The notes under the pieces were generated by a model. It was given only the letters and a program-made list of their open reading frames with translations, ran no database searches and was not told where the DNA came from. Positions 6,425-8,643 of a stretch of DNA of 8,643 bases are shown here, in pieces (positions within the stretch are counted from its first letter, which is position 1; every line of letters begins with the position of its first letter). The stretch lies in assembly GCA_934385475.1 (NCBI GenBank), contig CAKRPS010000067.1, positions 1 through 8,643 on the forward strand, written 5' to 3'. A program made the translations under genes and the position numbers. Source of the DNA: an uncultured Lachnospiraceae bacterium. GTDB taxonomy: Bacteria; Bacillota; Clostridia; Lachnospirales; Lachnospiraceae.

Positions 6425-6450
6425 GACTTTCCGTAGTGATATGCTATATT
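6423..6450 (+). promoter_or_regulatory. Predicted sigma-A promoter of the regulator-lysA-like pair
   Basis: TTGACT (6423-6428; 5 of 6), a 16-bp spacer, then TATATT (6445-6450; 5 of 6) preceded by TGC, which makes an extended -10. Expected start of transcription is near 6457, about 37 nt before the start codon at 6494. It lies 42 bp downstream of the intron remnant, so the insertion left it intact. Confidence 0.75.
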
Positions 6451-6493
6451 TATAGTGTTCCTAATAAGAACTACTAGCAAAAGGAGCGTAGAG

Positions 6494-7210
6494 ATGGAGT
6501 ATCAGAATGTAGTAGAACAACTGACAGAGTTTGGTCTGACCAGACAGGAGGCATCAATCTATCTTTGCCTGTATCAGAATGGAGAACTGAACGGTTATGA
6601 GACGGCCAAATATACGGGAATTTCCCGCTCCAATGTTTACAGTGCGCTGGCGGGGCTGGTAGAGAAAGGTGCAGCATATCTGATCGAAGGTGCCAGCAGC
6701 AAGTATACGGCTGTTCCGGTACAGGAATTTTGTGTCAATAAGATCAGAAATCTGCAGGAACTTGCCGAGGAACTTGAAAAGAATGTTCCGAAGGCAAAGG
6801 TCGCAACAGACGGCTATATCACGATTGAGGGATACCGGCATATTTATGATAAGGTTCTGCACATGCTGGAGAGTGCACAATACCGGATCTATTTGTCGGC
6901 ACCTCACACCTTCATCGAGAAACTGCGTGAAGTTTTGTGTGAGGTAATAGATAGGAGAAAAAAACTTGTCCTGATCACAGACGCACAGACGGATCTGGCG
7001 GAGCGTGGGGCGATCATATATCTGACGGACTGCAAGGAAACACAGCTTCGACTGATTATTGATTCGGCGTATGTGCTTACAGGAGAAATCACCGGAAGTA
7101 GTGGTGATACCTGCCTTTTCAGCGGGCAGACTAATTTCGTGAATGTCTTTAAAGAGGCGCTTCACAATGAAATAAAACTGATTGAACTGACAGGAGAGAA
7201 GGCTGAATAA
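6494..7210 (+). CDS. TrmB-family transcriptional regulator
   Basis: This 238-aa protein starts with a TrmB-type winged helix-turn-helix (about 6-75): LTEFGLTRQEASIYLCLYQN, then the helix pair GYETAKYTGISRSNVYSALAGLVEKG (34-59) and a wing leading to KYTAVP. A linker helix (about 76-103) may serve in dimerisation. The C-terminal half (about 108-235) looks like the TrmB effector/PLD-like fold, with AQYRIYLSAPHTFIEKLREVL, KKLVLITDAQ and ETQLRLIIDSAYVLTGEI. The ligand cannot be read from sequence. Proteins of this family are best known as sugar-responsive regulators in archaea and are also found in Firmicutes. I chose the ATG at 6494, with AAGGAG (6481-6486) 7 nt before it; an in-frame ATG at 6455 would lie at or before the predicted transcription start and is rejected. 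The lysA-like gene follows after 25 nt, so it is a likely target. Confidence 0.87.
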   Translation: MEYQNVVEQLTEFGLTRQEASIYLCLYQNGELNGYETAKYTGISRSNVYSALAGLVEKGAAYLIEGASSKYTAVPVQEFCVNKIRNLQELAEELEKNVPKAKVATDGYITIEGYRHIYDKVLHMLESAQYRIYLSAPHTFIEKLREVLCEVIDRRKKLVLITDAQTDLAERGAIIYLTDCKETQLRLIIDSAYVLTGEITGSSGDTCLFSGQTNFVNVFKEALHNEIKLIELTGEKAE

Positions 7211-7235
7211 CCTGCCTGTCGAATATGGAGGAGAA

Positions 7236-8507
7236 ATGAATAAGAAACCATTTGTGACTAAGGAACAAATCGAAGAAATTGTAAAGACCTATCCGACTCC
7301 CTTTCATATTTATGATGAAAAGGGAATCCGCGAAAATGTAAAGGCCGTAGAGGAAGCTTTTGCGTGGAATAAAGGCTTTAAGGAGTATTTTGCAGTAAAG
7401 GCATGTCCGAATCCCTTCTTAATTAAAATACTGCATGAATATGGCTGTGGGTGTGACTGCTCCTCGCTGACAGAACTTATGCTCAGCAATGCTATTGGAA
7501 TTAACGGACATGATATTATGTTTTCCTCTAATGATACACCGGCCGAGGAATATGCGTACTGCGCAAAGGTCGGAGGAATTATCAATCTGGATGATATTAC
7601 CCATATTGAGTTTGTGGAAAACATTCTTGGAAAACTTCCTGAGACGATGAGCTGTCGTTATAATCCCGGTGGAATTTTCCAGATGAGCAATGGTATTATG
7701 GACAATCCGGGAGACGCAAAGTATGGCTTTACGACAGAACAGCTTTTTGAGGGATATCGTATCCTTAAGGAAAAAGGAGTAAAACATTTCGGTCTGCATG
7801 CATTCCTTGCAAGCAATACCGTTACAAATGAATATTATCCGCAGCTTGCGAAGGAACTCTTTGAGGTGGCAGTTGAACTGAAGGAGAAGGTTGGCGTCAC
7901 ACTGGAATTCATTAACTTGTCAGGCGGTGTTGGAATTGCCTATACACCGGAGCAGACAGCAAATGATATCCGGGTGATCGGTGAGGGCGTGCGCAAGGTA
8001 TATGAGGAAGTGCTTGTCCCGGCAAGAATGGGAGAGGTTGCAATTTATACCGAGATGGGACGTTTTATGATGGGACCTTACGGAGAACTTGTGACCCAGG
8101 CTATCCATGAAAAGCATACACACAAAGAGTACATCGGGGTGGATGCCTGCGCTGTCAATCTGATGCGCCCAGCCATGTATGGTGCTTATCATCATATTAC
8201 CGTTCTGGGCAAGGAGGATGCACCGCTTGATCATGTATATGATGTAACCGGATCACTTTGTGAAAACAATGATAAATTTGCAATAGACAGAAAGCTTCCT
8301 AAAATTGATATGGGGGACTATCTGGTGATTCACGATACCGGTGCACACGGCTTTGCGATGGGATACAATTATAATGGAAAGCTCAAATCAGCAGAGCTTT
8401 TGCTCAAGGAAGATGGAAGCGTACAGCTTATCCGGAGGGCAGAGACACCTAAGGATTACTTTGCGACTTTTGACTGTTTTGACTTCTATAAGAATTTGTG
8501 TGAATAA
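7236..8507 (+). CDS. lysA: Diaminopimelate decarboxylase-like PLP enzyme (divergent LysA)
   Basis: This 423-aa fold-type III PLP enzyme is of the diaminopimelate/ornithine decarboxylase family; the expected reaction is meso-diaminopimelate to L-lysine plus CO2. An alanine-racemase-like barrel occupies about 20-285. The Schiff-base lysine is K55 in YFAVKACPNP. H188 (GLHAF) stands where classical LysA has HIGSQ. SGGVGIAY (229-236) is the phosphate-binding glycine region. EMGRFMMGPYG (273-283) replaces the usual EPGR. CENND (342-346) matches the CESxD active-site motif contributed by the partner subunit, and GAHGFAMGYNYNG (369-381) is the late substrate loop. Length is normal. GGAGG (7227-7231) precedes the ATG. 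The several altered motifs place it in a side branch of the family, so another amino-acid substrate is possible. No lysine riboswitch is visible upstream. Regulation is more likely through the TrmB-type gene. Confidence 0.85.
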   Translation: MNKKPFVTKEQIEEIVKTYPTPFHIYDEKGIRENVKAVEEAFAWNKGFKEYFAVKACPNPFLIKILHEYGCGCDCSSLTELMLSNAIGINGHDIMFSSNDTPAEEYAYCAKVGGIINLDDITHIEFVENILGKLPETMSCRYNPGGIFQMSNGIMDNPGDAKYGFTTEQLFEGYRILKEKGVKHFGLHAFLASNTVTNEYYPQLAKELFEVAVELKEKVGVTLEFINLSGGVGIAYTPEQTANDIRVIGEGVRKVYEEVLVPARMGEVAIYTEMGRFMMGPYGELVTQAIHEKHTHKEYIGVDACAVNLMRPAMYGAYHHITVLGKEDAPLDHVYDVTGSLCENNDKFAIDRKLPKIDMGDYLVIHDTGAHGFAMGYNYNGKLKSAELLLKEDGSVQLIRRAETPKDYFATFDCFDFYKNLCE

Positions 8508-8517
8508 GAAAAACTGC

Positions 8518-8546
8518 TTGCCAACAACCGGAGGATATGGTAATAT
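8518..8546 (+). promoter_or_regulatory. Predicted promoter of the tRNA-Leu gene
   Basis: TTGCCA (8518-8523; 5 of 6), a 17-bp spacer, then TAATAT (8541-8546; 4 of 6) preceded by TGG, which gives an extended -10. The start would be near 8553, about 14 nt before the tRNA. Confidence 0.55.
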
Positions 8547-8562
8547 ATAACTCGGTTGTTGG
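8521..8562. repeat. Perfect 10-bp inverted repeat between the lysA-like gene and the tRNA
   Basis: CCAACAACCG (8521-8530) and CGGTTGTTGG (8553-8562) are perfect inverted arms with a 22-bp centre. No T-run follows on the + strand (AAATGCC comes next), so it is not a standard terminator for the lysA-like gene, although nothing else in the gap could end that transcript. The arms bracket the putative -10 box of the tRNA promoter. Confidence 0.7.
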
Positions 8563-8566
8563 AAAT

Positions 8567-8643
8567 GCCGGTGTGTCGGAATGGCAGACGAGGCAGACTC
8601 AAAATCTGTTGTGGGCAACCACGTGCGGGTTCAAGTCCCGCCA
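8567..8643 (+). tRNA. tRNA-Leu(CAA), cut by the window end
   Basis: The acceptor 5' strand GCCGGTG (8567-8573) is followed by a D arm (TCG/CGA stem), an anticodon stem (8593-8597 with 8605-8609), and loop CTCAAAA with anticodon CAA at 8600-8602, reading the Leu codon UUG. The long variable arm (GTGG, GCAA loop, CCAC; 8611-8622) marks a class II tRNA. The T arm (GCGGG, TTCAAGT, CCCGC; 8625-8641) is complete. Only the first two bases (CA) of the 3' acceptor strand lie inside the window. Confidence 0.95.

Noticed and set aside
6554..7165. 203-codon open frame on the - strand opposite the TrmB-type regulator
   Set aside because: Shadow of a well-supported + strand gene, with no ribosome site or domain pattern.
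7211..7235. Possible lysine riboswitch or other leader control before the lysA-like gene
   Set aside because: Only 25 nt separate the two genes and the leader before the regulator is about 37 nt, too short for a lysine riboswitch.
8508..8566. Classical terminator after the lysA-like gene
   Set aside because: The hairpin arms are perfect, but the loop is 22 nt and no T-run follows, so it is listed as an inverted repeat of unknown role.
1..8643. CRISPR array, phage genes or insertion sequence
   Set aside because: No regularly spaced direct repeats, no phage-type proteins, no transposase motifs or terminal inverted repeats apart from the group II intron remnant.

Overview
The window looks like chromosomal DNA from a low-to-mid GC Firmicute, most probably a Lachnospiraceae-type Clostridium relative. 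The reasons are strong AGGAG-type ribosome binding sites, A/G-rich coding strands, a CheV-type chemotaxis protein, the style of the large Lys/Glu-rich membrane protein, and a clostridial-type group II intron. Taxonomy is inferred from character only. Every recognised gene is on the + strand.

Layout. (1) Positions 48-959 encode a CheV-like coupling protein (CheW domain plus receiver domain), closed by a perfect GC-rich hairpin terminator. (2) A divergent sirtuin-like gene follows, ending at 1824. (3) A good extended -10 promoter lies over the end of the sirtuin gene. It drives a tightly packed group: a 632-aa single-pass membrane protein of unknown function, hisH (3 nt downstream), hisF and ung. 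A hairpin plus T-tract terminator follows ung. (4) Directly behind that T-tract lies a 352-bp shrunken group II intron. It keeps the 5' end, the EBS1 hairpin, domain V and domain VI with a bulged branch-point A. It has lost most of the ribozyme middle and almost all of the reverse transcriptase/maturase, of which a ~32-codon scrap remains. (5) A TrmB-family regulator with its own promoter and a nearby inverted repeat is followed 25 nt later by a divergent diaminopimelate-decarboxylase-like gene. (6) The window ends inside a tRNA-Leu(CAA) gene. Its putative promoter is flanked by a perfect 10-bp inverted repeat.

How the genes work together. HisH and HisF are the two halves of imidazole glycerol phosphate synthase. 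They sit apart from any other his gene visible here and share a transcript with the membrane protein and uracil-DNA glycosylase. The TrmB-type regulator probably controls itself and the lysA-like gene. The 632-aa protein carries four copies of a short acidic-hydrophobic motif that resembles the N-terminal CheY-binding peptide of FliM/FliY. With a CheV receiver domain encoded nearby, this is the most testable functional hint for that protein, but it remains inference.

Most interesting items: the miniature intron whose EBS1 still matches its terminator-adjacent target, the repeated motif in the unknown membrane protein, and the sirtuin with altered active-site motifs.
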